DNA of 17,880 nt, from NCBI GenBank assembly GCA_051984675.1, contig JBPYFK010000123.1, positions 1 through 17,880 of the forward strand, read 5' to 3'. Of this stretch, positions 6,922 through 13,162 are shown piece after piece (the first letter of the stretch is position 1; every line of letters begins with the position of its first letter). The DNA comes from JBPYFK01 sp051984675 (lineage in GTDB: Bacteria; Actinomycetota; Actinomycetes; Mycobacteriales; Pseudonocardiaceae). The notes under the pieces were generated by a model. It was not told the DNA's origin. It made no database searches and saw only the letters and a list, made by a program, of their open reading frames with translations. A program made the translations under genes and the position numbers.

Positions 6922-7410
6922 TCACACCGCCGTCGCCAGGACCTCGTCCAGGAGATGCTCGGCCTTGCCCTCGTCCGTTCCCTCGGCCAGCGCCAGCTCG
7001 CTGACCAGTATCTGGCGGGCTTTGGCCAACATGCGTTTCTCGCCAGCGGACAATCCACGATCTTGCTCACGTCGCCAGAGGTCGCGCACCACCTCGGCCA
7101 CCTTGTTCACATCGCCGGAGGCGAGCTTCTCAAGGTTGGCCTTGTACCGCCTGGACCAGTTGGTTGGTTCCTCGGTGTGGGGAGCACGCAGAACATCGAA
7201 GACTCGGTCGAGACCCTCCTGGCCGACCACGTCCCGGACACCCACGATCTCGGCGTTGTCTGCCGGTACACGGACGGTCAAATCCCCTTGCGCGACCTTC
7301 AGGACGAGGTACTGTTTCTCCTCGCCCTTGATCACACGTGTCTCAATTGCTTCGATGAGTGCGGCACCGTGATGCGGGTAGACGACGGTCTCTCCGACCT
7401 TGAAAACCAT
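6922..7410 (-). CDS. carD: CarD-family RNA polymerase-binding transcription regulator
   Basis: The 162-aa protein binds the RNA polymerase beta subunit through its N-terminal Tudor-like domain (about residues 1-60, MVFKVGETVVYPHHGAALIE). It contacts promoter DNA through a C-terminal helical domain. W85, the residue that wedges at the upstream edge of the open bubble in mycobacterial CarD, is present in PTNWSRRYKANL. It stabilises open complexes, notably at rRNA promoters. The ATG at 7410 has AGAGGA just upstream and a TAGAGT -10 box 27 nt further up. It heads the carD-ispD-ispF unit and is divergent from the lipoprotein gene, the order seen in mycobacteria. Confidence 0.97.
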   Translation of the reverse strand: MVFKVGETVVYPHHGAALIEAIETRVIKGEEKQYLVLKVAQGDLTVRVPADNAEIVGVRDVVGQEGLDRVFDVLRAPHTEEPTNWSRRYKANLEKLASGDVNKVAEVVRDLWRREQDRGLSAGEKRMLAKARQILVSELALAEGTDEGKAEHLLDEVLATAV

Positions 7411-7437
7411 GTGTCCTCTGCCCCTTTCGCTATGCCC

Positions 7438-7443
7438 ACTCTA
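7438..7443 (-). promoter_or_regulatory. carD proximal -10 box
   Basis: TAGAGT (7443-7438, TAnnnT) would start transcription near 7431, giving a leader of about 20 nt that holds the AGAGGA ribosome-binding site. No good -35 is seen, as is common in actinobacteria. Confidence 0.5.
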
Positions 7444-7474
7444 GCATGTGCGGCAACTCCCATTCGACCACTTC

Positions 7475-7504
7475 ACAATCCGTAATCGCAGGTCAGGGGG
7501 TCAA
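7475..7504 (-). promoter_or_regulatory. Possible upstream carD promoter
   Basis: On the minus strand, TTGACC (7504-7499) and GATTGT (7480-7475) are separated by 18 bp. This is a recognisable sigma-A-type pair, starting near 7468. It would give a second, longer carD transcript. Confidence 0.4.
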
Positions 7505-7574
7505 CACGGGGCTTGACAAATGCCCATGAAACGTGCAAGCAAGGCTGAGCCACCCATCCGTGCCGTCCATAGTG

Positions 7575-7601
7575 GACACCTGGGGAGGTGTCACGAACAC
7601 C
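7575..7601. repeat. Two overlapping inverted repeats in the carD/lpqE-like divergent region
   Basis: GACACCT (7575-7581) and AGGTGTC (7586-7592) form a perfect 7-bp repeat around GGGG. GGTGT (7587-7591) also pairs with ACACC (7597-7601), so the two hairpins exclude each other. The 304-bp intergenic space 7411-7714 otherwise holds only the promoter candidates listed here and no open frame with recognisable protein. Confidence 0.4.
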
Positions 7602-7654
7602 ACAGGTGACGACCGGTAGCGGCACCACGTAGCAGCTGCGTTCACCCCAGCGGT

Positions 7655-7660
7655 TAGGCT
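7655..7660 (+). promoter_or_regulatory. -10 box for the lpqE-like lipoprotein gene
   Basis: TAGGCT fits TAnnnT and would start transcription near 7667. The resulting leader of about 48 nt carries AGGAGG at 7697-7702. No convincing -35 is visible. Confidence 0.45.
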
Positions 7661-7714
7661 CCTGCCGGTTGTCGTCCATCAATTCGGACGCTAAGCAGGA
7701 GGGACGCCGCAACC

Positions 7715-8362
7715 GTGAGCCGCCCACAGGAACACAAGGCCGTTGGACGCAGCGCCGTTCGTCGCCGGTTGGTGCCGGTCGTGCTCGGACTCGGCGCGGT
7801 GCTCGCACTCGCTGGGTGCGATGCCGGTCAGACGACCCAGACCGCGAACCAGGTGTCTGCCGTTGATGGCGCCAGCGCCCAGAGTCGCGGTATCGACGTG
7901 CGCGACGCGCAGATGACGTACCCCGCTCAGGGGAACCTGTACCGGGCTGGCTCGTCAGCTCCGTTGCAGCTGCTCCTCATCAACCAGGGGACCCAGAGTG
8001 ACCGACTGCTGTCGGTCAGTAGCCCGTACGCGACCTCCGCACTGGTTGGCGGGACCACCGTGATCGCCCCCGGCGTGGCGCTGCGGGCGTTCGGCACACC
8101 GGCCGCCGAGACGTCGTCCAGCTCGCCGGCGTCGAGCAGCCCGGCCGCGCCGACCTCCCAGCCCTCGGGCTCGGCGGCCACGCCCGGTCCGACCGAGCAG
8201 GCGGTGGACCAGCAGACCGTCCAGATCACCCTGACCGGGCTCAAGCAGGACATCACGCCGGGCGTGACGATCCCCGTCACGTTCGTGTTCGAGCACGCCG
8301 GGCCGATCACGGTGCAGGTGCCCATGGGCACTGACCCGAAGCTGCGTCCCGACCACCCCTGA
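7715..8362 (+). CDS. LpqE-like secreted lipoprotein
   Basis: The 215-aa precursor has a basic n-region (VRRRL), a hydrophobic segment (about residues 19-33) and a lipobox LAGC with C35 as the acylated residue. The mature protein should be anchored on the outer face of the membrane. Residues about 60-130 look beta-rich (DVRDAQMTYPAQGNLYRAG, PLQLLLINQG). A Ser/Pro/Ala linker runs about 130-165 and a final beta segment contains VTIPVTFVFEHAGPITVQVPM. This resembles a copper-chaperone-like/LpqE arrangement. Position between divergent carD and radA matches M. tuberculosis lpqE (Rv3584). The start is GTG at 7715, 12 nt after AGGAGG, a long spacing. Its molecular role is not known. Confidence 0.85.
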   Translation: MSRPQEHKAVGRSAVRRRLVPVVLGLGAVLALAGCDAGQTTQTANQVSAVDGASAQSRGIDVRDAQMTYPAQGNLYRAGSSAPLQLLLINQGTQSDRLLSVSSPYATSALVGGTTVIAPGVALRAFGTPAAETSSSSPASSSPAAPTSQPSGSAATPGPTEQAVDQQTVQITLTGLKQDITPGVTIPVTFVFEHAGPITVQVPMGTDPKLRPDHP

Positions 8363-8404
8363 TCGGGTCTGACAGGTGATCGGTCGGGTCTGACAGGTGA
8401 TCGG
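8363..8404 (+). repeat. Two perfect tandem 21-bp repeats upstream of radA
   Basis: Bases 8363-8383 and 8384-8404 are identical 21-mers beginning TCGGGTCTGACAGG, with a degraded third copy starting near 8405. The array begins directly after the lipoprotein stop codon and ends 19 bp before the radA -10 box, covering the place a -35 or activator site would occupy. Confidence 0.9.
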
Positions 8405-8423
8405 GTCCGTCGGGGCCGGGCGA

Positions 8424-8429
8424 TAACCT
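8424..8429 (+). promoter_or_regulatory. Leaderless -10 box for radA
   Basis: TAACCT (TAnnnT) is followed by exactly 6 nt and then the GTG start at 8436. No Shine-Dalgarno precedes the gene, which supports leaderless expression. Confidence 0.6.
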
Positions 8430-8435
8430 CGCCCG

Positions 8436-9854
8436 GTGCCCCCGAAGAACCCCCGCCCCGGCTACCGCTGCGCCGACTGCGGCCATGAAGTCACGAAGTG
8501 GGTCGGCCGCTGTCCGAACTGCCAGGCGTGGGGCACGGTCGACGAGATCGCGCCCGCGCCCCGAGCGCTCGCGAAGGTCTCCGCGCTCGCGAAGACCACG
8601 ACGGGCGCGCCGAGCACACCGGCGCGCCCGATCGGTGAGGTCGACCTCGACTCCGCCCGCGCCCGCACGACCGGCATCGACGAACTCGATCGGGTGCTCG
8701 GCGGGGGCGTCGTTCCCGGCGCCGCGATGTTGCTGGCCGGTGAGCCGGGCGTCGGAAAGTCGACGCTGCTGCTGGAGGTCGCCCACCGCTGGGCGGCGAG
8801 CGGTGCGGACGGCCCGTCGCTGTACATCACGGGTGAGGAATCGGCCGGCCAGGTCCGGTTGCGGGCGGAACGGACCGACGCCGTCCACCCCCGCCTCTAC
8901 CTGGGCGCCGAAAGCGATCTGGCGTCCGTGCTCGGTCATGTGGACGACGTCAAGCCCGGACTGCTGATCGTCGATTCGGTCCAGACCGTGCAGTCACCGG
9001 ACGCCGACGGCACCCCCGGCGGTGTGACGCAGGTCCGCGCGGTCACCACCGCGCTGGTGGCGCTGGCGAAGGAGCGCGGGCTGCCGGTGCTGCTGGTGGG
9101 GCATGTCACGAAGGAAGGCGCCGTGGCCGGTCCACGGGCCTTGGAGCACCTCGTCGACGTCGTTCTCCAGTTCGAAGGTGACCGGCATTCCACGCTCCGG
9201 CTGCTGCGCGGGGTGAAGAACCGGTTCGGCCCCGCCGACGAGGTGGGCTGTTTCGAGCAGCGGGACGAGGGCATCGTCGAGGTCACCGACCCGTCCGGGC
9301 TGTTCCTCAACCGCCGGAAGGAGCCGGTGCCGGGCACGGCGGTGACGGTCACGGTCGAGGGCAAGCGCCCGCTGCTGGCCGAGGTGCAGGCCCTGGTGAC
9401 GCCGACCCAGATGGCCACACCCCGTCGCTCGGTGAGCGGGCTGGACTCGGCGCGGGTGGCGATGATGCTGGCAGTGCTCGAGAAGCGGGCCGGGGTCCGG
9501 CTCAGCGACCAGGAGGTCTTCGCCGCGACCGTCGGCGGGATGAAGGTCGTGGAGCCAGCGGCGGATCTCGCGATCGCACTGGCCGTCGCGTCGTCCAGAA
9601 AGGACTATCCGCTGATGTCGGAGGTGGTGGCGATCGGGGAGGTCGGGCTGGCCGGCGAGATTCGCCGGATCAACGGGCTCGGCCGGCGGGTGTCCGAAGC
9701 GATGCGGCTGGGCTTCACCCACGCGCTCGTCCCCCCGGACCCGGAACCGCTGCCGGACGGGATGCGCGTCACGGAGGTCCCGACCATCGCGGATGCTCTG
9801 AGCGTGCTGCGCCCGCCGCCGACGAAGCACCAGCGTCCCCTGCGGCCGGTGTGA
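8436..9854 (+). CDS. radA: DNA repair protein RadA (branch-migration ATPase)
   Basis: RadA is a RecA-related ATPase that drives branch migration of recombination intermediates. The 472-aa protein has the N-terminal zinc finger with C12, C15, C26 and C29. Walker A is GEPGVGKST (102-110) and Walker B is LLIVD (176-180). The RadA-specific KNRFG is at 261-265. A Lon-protease-like C-terminal domain (about 285-450) contains VSGLDSARVAMMLAVLEKRAG, without need of protease activity. The GTG at 8436 immediately precedes the conserved PRPGYRCADCG. A TAACCT -10 six bases upstream supports a leaderless transcript. In mycobacteria disA follows radA; here mutY does. Confidence 0.98.
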   Translation: MPPKNPRPGYRCADCGHEVTKWVGRCPNCQAWGTVDEIAPAPRALAKVSALAKTTTGAPSTPARPIGEVDLDSARARTTGIDELDRVLGGGVVPGAAMLLAGEPGVGKSTLLLEVAHRWAASGADGPSLYITGEESAGQVRLRAERTDAVHPRLYLGAESDLASVLGHVDDVKPGLLIVDSVQTVQSPDADGTPGGVTQVRAVTTALVALAKERGLPVLLVGHVTKEGAVAGPRALEHLVDVVLQFEGDRHSTLRLLRGVKNRFGPADEVGCFEQRDEGIVEVTDPSGLFLNRRKEPVPGTAVTVTVEGKRPLLAEVQALVTPTQMATPRRSVSGLDSARVAMMLAVLEKRAGVRLSDQEVFAATVGGMKVVEPAADLAIALAVASSRKDYPLMSEVVAIGEVGLAGEIRRINGLGRRVSEAMRLGFTHALVPPDPEPLPDGMRVTEVPTIADALSVLRPPPTKHQRPLRPV

Positions 9855-9901
9855 CACGGGCTCGATCTGCCCAGCGCCGCCTGGCAGGATCTACAACCGC
9901 G

Positions 9902-10786
9902 ATGAAGACTCCCGTACTGGATTCCGACACGCTGGTCGACTGGTTCGCCACCAACGCCCGGGACCTGCCGTGGCGCCGCCCCGGAACGACCGGCTGGGGC
10001 GTGCTGGTCAGCGAAACGATGCTGCAACAGACCCCGGTCAACCGGGTGTGGCCGATCTGGGAGGACTGGATGGCGCGCTGGCCGCGCCCGTCCGACCTGG
10101 CCGCCGCGAGCCAGGCCGAGGTGCTGCGCGCGTGGGGCAAGCTCGGCTACCCCCGGCGTGCGCTGCGGCTGCACGCGGCCGCCGGCGTGATCGCCGCGGA
10201 ACACGGCGACACCGTTCCGTCCGATGTGGACACTCTGCTGGCGCTGCCCGGGATCGGCTCCTACACCGCGCGCGCCGTCGCGGCGTTCGCCTACGGCAGG
10301 CGCGCACCGGTCGTGGACACGAACGTGCGCCGGGTCGTGGCCCGCGCGGTGCACGGCGCCGGTGACGCCGGGCCGCCGTCGCAGAGACGGGACCTCGACG
10401 ACGTCGACGCGCTGCTGCCGCCGGACCAGGCCAGGGCGGCGAAGATGTCGGCGGCGCTGATGGAACTCGGTCAGACGGTGTGCACCGTGCGCTCGCCGGC
10501 ATGCGAAGCCTGCCCGGTCACCGGCGCCTGCGCCTGGCAGCGCGCCGGGCGGCCCGCCTACGCGGGCCCGCCGAAGAAGGTGCAGCGCTTCGCGGGAACG
10601 GACCGGCAGGTGCGCGGGCTACTGCTGGACGTCCTGCGCGGCACGGAAGGACCGGTCGACAGGGCCCGGCTGGACGTGGTGTGGTCCGACGACGGGCAAC
10701 GCGACCGGTGCCTGGACTCGCTGCTCGTCGACGGCCTGGTCGACCAGACCGACGACGGCCGCTTCTGCCTACCCGGCGAGCACTGA
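9902..10786 (+). CDS. mutY: A/G-specific adenine glycosylase MutY (short form)
   Basis: MutY removes adenine mispaired with 8-oxoguanine in base excision repair. The 294-aa protein has catalytic E38 in VLVSETMLQQTPV. The helix-hairpin-helix is LPGIGSYTARAVAAFA (115-130); Ser-Tyr replaces the Lys of endonuclease III, as expected for MutY. Catalytic D139 is in VVDTNVRRVVAR. The 4Fe-4S loop is C194-x6-C201-x2-C204-x5-C210. The C-terminal NUDIX-like 8-oxoG domain of longer MutYs is much reduced, similar to the short mycobacterial form. I chose the ATG at 9902; the frame opens at 9851 without conserved sequence. No clear ribosome-binding site is seen. It lies 47 bp after radA. Confidence 0.95.
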   Translation: MKTPVLDSDTLVDWFATNARDLPWRRPGTTGWGVLVSETMLQQTPVNRVWPIWEDWMARWPRPSDLAAASQAEVLRAWGKLGYPRRALRLHAAAGVIAAEHGDTVPSDVDTLLALPGIGSYTARAVAAFAYGRRAPVVDTNVRRVVARAVHGAGDAGPPSQRRDLDDVDALLPPDQARAAKMSAALMELGQTVCTVRSPACEACPVTGACAWQRAGRPAYAGPPKKVQRFAGTDRQVRGLLLDVLRGTEGPVDRARLDVVWSDDGQRDRCLDSLLVDGLVDQTDDGRFCLPGEH

Positions 10787-10787
10787 C

Positions 10788-11312
10788 ATGGCGCACGCGC
10801 TGGAGCTGTTCTTCGACGAGGCCGCGGACCAGCAGGTACGCGAACTGTGGCAGCGGCTGGACAAGGCCGGGATTCCCGGCCTCGCCACCCAGACGCACCG
10901 CCGGCACCGCCCGCACGTGACGATGGCCGTCGCCGGCACGATCCCCGCCGCGGCCCGGAAGGCGATTGCCGCCGAGCTGGACCGGTTGTCGATCCCCGAC
11001 CTGTGGCTGTACACGCTGGGCACGTTCGCCGGCGATGAGCCCGTGCTGTTCCTCGGCGCGGTGGTGGACACCGAGATCCTCGCGGTGCACTCGGCGGTGC
11101 ACGACGTGCTGGCCGGGAAGGTCAAGAACCCGTCGGCCTACTACTTTCCGGGCGCGTGGGTGCCGCACTGCACGCTCGCCCAGGGCATCACGGATGAGCA
11201 GCTCGCGGCCGGGTTCGCCGCCCTCCAGCCACCCGAACCGGTCAGGGCGTCGGTCACCGAGATCGGTGTCACCGACACCCGAACCGGCGAAATCGATCTG
11301 CTGATCAGCTAG
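10788..11312 (+). CDS. 2'-5' RNA ligase / 2H phosphoesterase superfamily protein
   Basis: The 174-aa protein has the two HxTx motifs that define the 2H phosphoesterases: H43-V-T45 in RPHVTMAV and H127-C-T129 in VPHCTLAQ, about 84 residues apart. Family members ligate or hydrolyse 2'-5' or 2',3'-cyclic phosphodiester ends of RNA or nucleotides. The substrate here is unknown. The ATG at 10788 follows the mutY stop with a single base between, so it is translationally coupled to mutY. Its last 8 bases overlap the 3' end of the convergent SpoIID-domain gene. Confidence 0.88.
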   Translation: MAHALELFFDEAADQQVRELWQRLDKAGIPGLATQTHRRHRPHVTMAVAGTIPAAARKAIAAELDRLSIPDLWLYTLGTFAGDEPVLFLGAVVDTEILAVHSAVHDVLAGKVKNPSAYYFPGAWVPHCTLAQGITDEQLAAGFAALQPPEPVRASVTEIGVTDTRTGEIDLLIS

Positions 11313-11315
11313 CAG
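11300..11315. repeat. Palindrome at the overlapping convergent stops of the 2H and SpoIID-type genes
   Basis: GCTGATCAGC (11300-11309) is a perfect 10-bp palindrome containing the minus-strand stop (TCA at 11305-11307). The + strand stop TAG is at 11310-11312. A second possible stem pairs CTGCT (11298-11302) with AGCAG (11311-11315). A terminator role is only suggestive. Confidence 0.3.
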
Positions 11316-12027
11316 CCGGGGACGGCTCGTCGTTCGAGGACACGTTCGGGTAGTACGTGCCGAGGATGTCCTGCGAGCTCATGCCGCCCAGCGCGCAGAC
11401 CCGCGAACCCCACTGGCTTAGCGTGTAGGGGCGCGCGTCGCGCCCCTCGCCGCAACGCTCGGACTTGCGGTCGGTGAGGGTGGAGCGGTAGCCGGTCGGG
11501 AACAGCCGGCCGTCCCGGTACAGGACCGTTCCCCAGGTCGCCTGGATCGCATCGTCGGTGGCGGGTTTCCGAAGATTCGGGATGTAGCGCTGGTAGCGCA
11601 CGCTGTCGTCGACGTCGAAGCAAGCTCCACGGAACTGCCCACCCCGCCAGTGCTGCGTCCAGTACCAGGCGTACTCCTTCACCGCGACGGCCCCGGCCCG
11701 CAGGGATTCCGCCGGCCATTGGTTGGGCCACTCGGCGGGTAGAACGTCCCGGACGTAGTCCTGGAACGGGACCACCCGTACCCCGAACTCGCTACCGGGA
11801 ACACCCCAGCCACGGCTGTCATGCGAGCGGTACACCAGCACACGGATGGTCTTGGGTGGTTCCAGCTGCGACTCGTGTCCAGTGCAGGTGCCCTGCACCT
11901 CGCCGGTCGTGGTGTGTTCGTCACCGTTGGTCACCGCAGCAGAGGGTCCTGCCACCGCCGGAGTTCCTGCTGGCGCGACGAACGCGGTCGCGGACAGCAG
12001 CACGAGCAACGCCTTCGGAAATCCCAT
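11305..12027 (-). CDS. Secreted SpoIID/LytB-domain protein
   Basis: The 240-aa precursor has a signal peptide at about residues 1-26 (MGFPKALLVLLSATAFVAP, ending PAVAG). It then has a SpoIID-type domain: GVRVVPFQDYVRDVLPAEWP (82-101) and WPAESLRAGAVAVKEYAWYWT (104-124). E99 is the position of the conserved glutamate. SpoIID of endospore formers is a lytic transglycosylase acting on denuded peptidoglycan. In actinobacteria the domain occurs in exported proteins of unproven activity. The ATG at 12027 is supported by GGGGAG about 8 nt upstream and by the signal peptide; the frame continues to 12159. It is divergent from the ABC/YhgE pair and overlaps the 2H gene by 8 bp at its 3' end. Confidence 0.88.
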   Translation of the reverse strand: MGFPKALLVLLSATAFVAPAGTPAVAGPSAAVTNGDEHTTTGEVQGTCTGHESQLEPPKTIRVLVYRSHDSRGWGVPGSEFGVRVVPFQDYVRDVLPAEWPNQWPAESLRAGAVAVKEYAWYWTQHWRGGQFRGACFDVDDSVRYQRYIPNLRKPATDDAIQATWGTVLYRDGRLFPTGYRSTLTDRKSERCGEGRDARPYTLSQWGSRVCALGGMSSQDILGTYYPNVSSNDEPSPAAS

Positions 12028-12092
12028 GGATCTCAACTCCCCCTGCTGACGCCTGCGGTGCGTTGTGGGCAATCGACAGCCGATGGTGCACG

Positions 12093-12124
12093 GGTCGCCG
12101 GCGTGGTCGCGCGCCGGCGACCAC
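12093..12124 (-). repeat. Two overlapping, mutually exclusive perfect inverted repeats upstream of the SpoIID-type gene
   Basis: One stem pairs 12093-12103 with 12112-12122 (11 bp, 8-nt loop). The other pairs GTGGTCGC (12103-12110) with GCGACCAC (12117-12124; 8 bp, 6-nt loop). Both cannot form at once. They lie 66-97 bases upstream of the SpoIID-type start, so they may be in its leader or in its promoter. Confidence 0.6.
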
Positions 12125-12161
12125 CTTTGAGGGAACTTTGGGCTTTCGCGAGACATCACGG

Positions 12162-12202
12162 GTCAGCACTGAGCACGATCGTCCACATGCACCAGTGCTG
12201 AC
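12162..12202. repeat. Perfect 10-bp inverted repeat with a 21-nt spacer
   Basis: GTCAGCACTG (12162-12171) and CAGTGCTGAC (12193-12202) are exact complements. The spacer contains the palindrome ACGATCGT (12175-12182). The repeat lies near the middle of the 308-bp space 12028-12335 between the two divergent genes, where a shared operator would be expected. Confidence 0.6.
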
Positions 12203-12262
12203 GCCCATGACTACCGGATCGAGTGACCTGAAAGGCGCCGCAGAAGCACTGGCCAGGCTCGG

Positions 12263-12302
12263 GTGTCTACGTTGGACACGTCGGCGTTGGACAGCGTTGG
12301 AC
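12263..12302 (+). promoter_or_regulatory. Promoter/operator candidate for the ABC-YhgE pair
   Basis: A -10-like TACGTT (12268-12273) sits between half-sites GTGTC (12263-12267) and GACAC (12275-12279), like a repressor operator. CGTTGGAC occurs three times (12270-12277, 12285-12292 and 12295-12302). Transcription would start near 12280, with AGAGGA (12325-12330) in the leader. No -35 is clear. Confidence 0.4.
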
Positions 12303-12335
12303 CTCAACCGCACCCAGCCATTCCAGAGGAACCTC

Positions 12336-13160
12336 ATGGACGGACTCTCCATGGACACGGGCGTCGGCGACACCCGCCGTGTCGACACTGGACAGATCGG
12401 TCACCAGCGGATCGGCCCCGCACCGGCCGGGTCGGAACCACTTGAGGGCGTGTACATCACGGCCCGGGGTCTCACCGCCGCCGGCCCGGAAGGCGTGGTG
12501 TTCGAGAACGTGGAGGTGCTCGCCGATCCGGGTGATCTGGTCGCCGTGGTCGGCCCTGCCGGCTCCGGCCGGACGTCCCTGCTGCTGGCGCTGAGCGGGC
12601 GGCTGCGGGTCGTTGCCGGCTACCTCGACGTCTCCGGGTACCTGCTGCCCAAGGGTGCGCGGGCCGTGCGCCGGCTGATCGCTCCGGCCCGCCTGCGCCC
12701 CGGTTGCGAGCTGGAAGAGCTGCACCTCGTGCGGGAAGCGGTCCAGGAACGGCTGATCATCTCCGATCTCGCGGAGCGGCGCATCGACGAGGCGTTCCAC
12801 CTGGTCGGCATCGATCCGCACCCCGACGTGCTGGTCGCGGACCTGCACCCCGCCGACCAGGTACTCCTCGCCGTCGCGCTGGCGGCCGCCGACGCCCCCG
12901 CCGGGTTGCTGGTCGACGACGTCGACGCCGGCCTGCCGGCCGAGGCGAGCGAGCGGGTGTGGTCGGCGCTGCACGCCGTCACCGAAACGGGCATCACCGT
13001 GATCACCAGTTCGGTCGACCCGCCGCCGTTCACCGACGGCGTGGCGCTCGTGCGCCTGCCGTTCGAGGTCTGGCCGGACGACGAGCTGCTGTCGGACAGC
13101 GAGCCGATGTTCTTCAGCGGCAGCACCGTTCCCGACCCGCCCGAGTCCAGAGAGGGCTGA
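12336..13160 (+). CDS. Degenerate ABC transporter ATP-binding protein, partner of YhgE/Pip
   Basis: The 274-aa protein has an ABC ATPase fold but unusual motifs. Walker A is GPAGSGRT (73-80) with Arg for the invariant Lys at 79. The signature region reads VADLHPADQ (167-175) rather than LSGGQ. Walker B is GLLVDDVD with D195 for the catalytic Glu. The switch-His position reads TVITSS with no His. The Q-loop region (APARLRP) has no obvious Gln. About 40 residues without domain similarity precede the domain. ATP hydrolysis is therefore doubtful. ATG 12336 has AGAGGA 5 nt upstream; the frame is open from 11856, but this start fits best. Two bases separate its stop from the membrane partner. The substrate is unknown. 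Confidence 0.87.
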   Translation: MDGLSMDTGVGDTRRVDTGQIGHQRIGPAPAGSEPLEGVYITARGLTAAGPEGVVFENVEVLADPGDLVAVVGPAGSGRTSLLLALSGRLRVVAGYLDVSGYLLPKGARAVRRLIAPARLRPGCELEELHLVREAVQERLIISDLAERRIDEAFHLVGIDPHPDVLVADLHPADQVLLAVALAAADAPAGLLVDDVDAGLPAEASERVWSALHAVTETGITVITSSVDPPPFTDGVALVRLPFEVWPDDELLSDSEPMFFSGSTVPDPPESREG

Positions 13161-13162
13161 CG

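Noticed and set aside
4801..7485. An 894-codon open frame on the + strand
   Set aside because: It runs antisense across cysS, the HAD gene, ispF, ispD and carD, whose families are certain. Its translation is a low-complexity Arg/Pro/Gly/His mix typical of antisense frames in GC-rich DNA.
7513..7518. TTGACA as a -35 box on the + strand upstream of the lpqE-like gene
   Set aside because: No TAnnnT or other -10-like hexamer occurs 16-19 bp downstream, and it lies far from the gene.
8363..8404. PafBC (RecA-independent DNA damage) promoter motif in the radA repeats
   Set aside because: The CTGTCAGAC-like match lies on the minus strand, facing away from radA, and has no TAnnnT about 8 nt beyond it.
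9892..9897. Leaderless -10 box (TACAAC) for mutY
   Set aside because: It lacks the final T of TAnnnT and is only 4 nt from the ATG, unlike the consistent 6-7 nt spacing of the other genes.
12379..12388. Perfect palindrome GTGTCGACAC
   Set aside because: It lies inside the ABC coding region and can arise from Val/Asp/Thr codons. It shares half-sites with the element at 12263-12279, but coincidence is likely.
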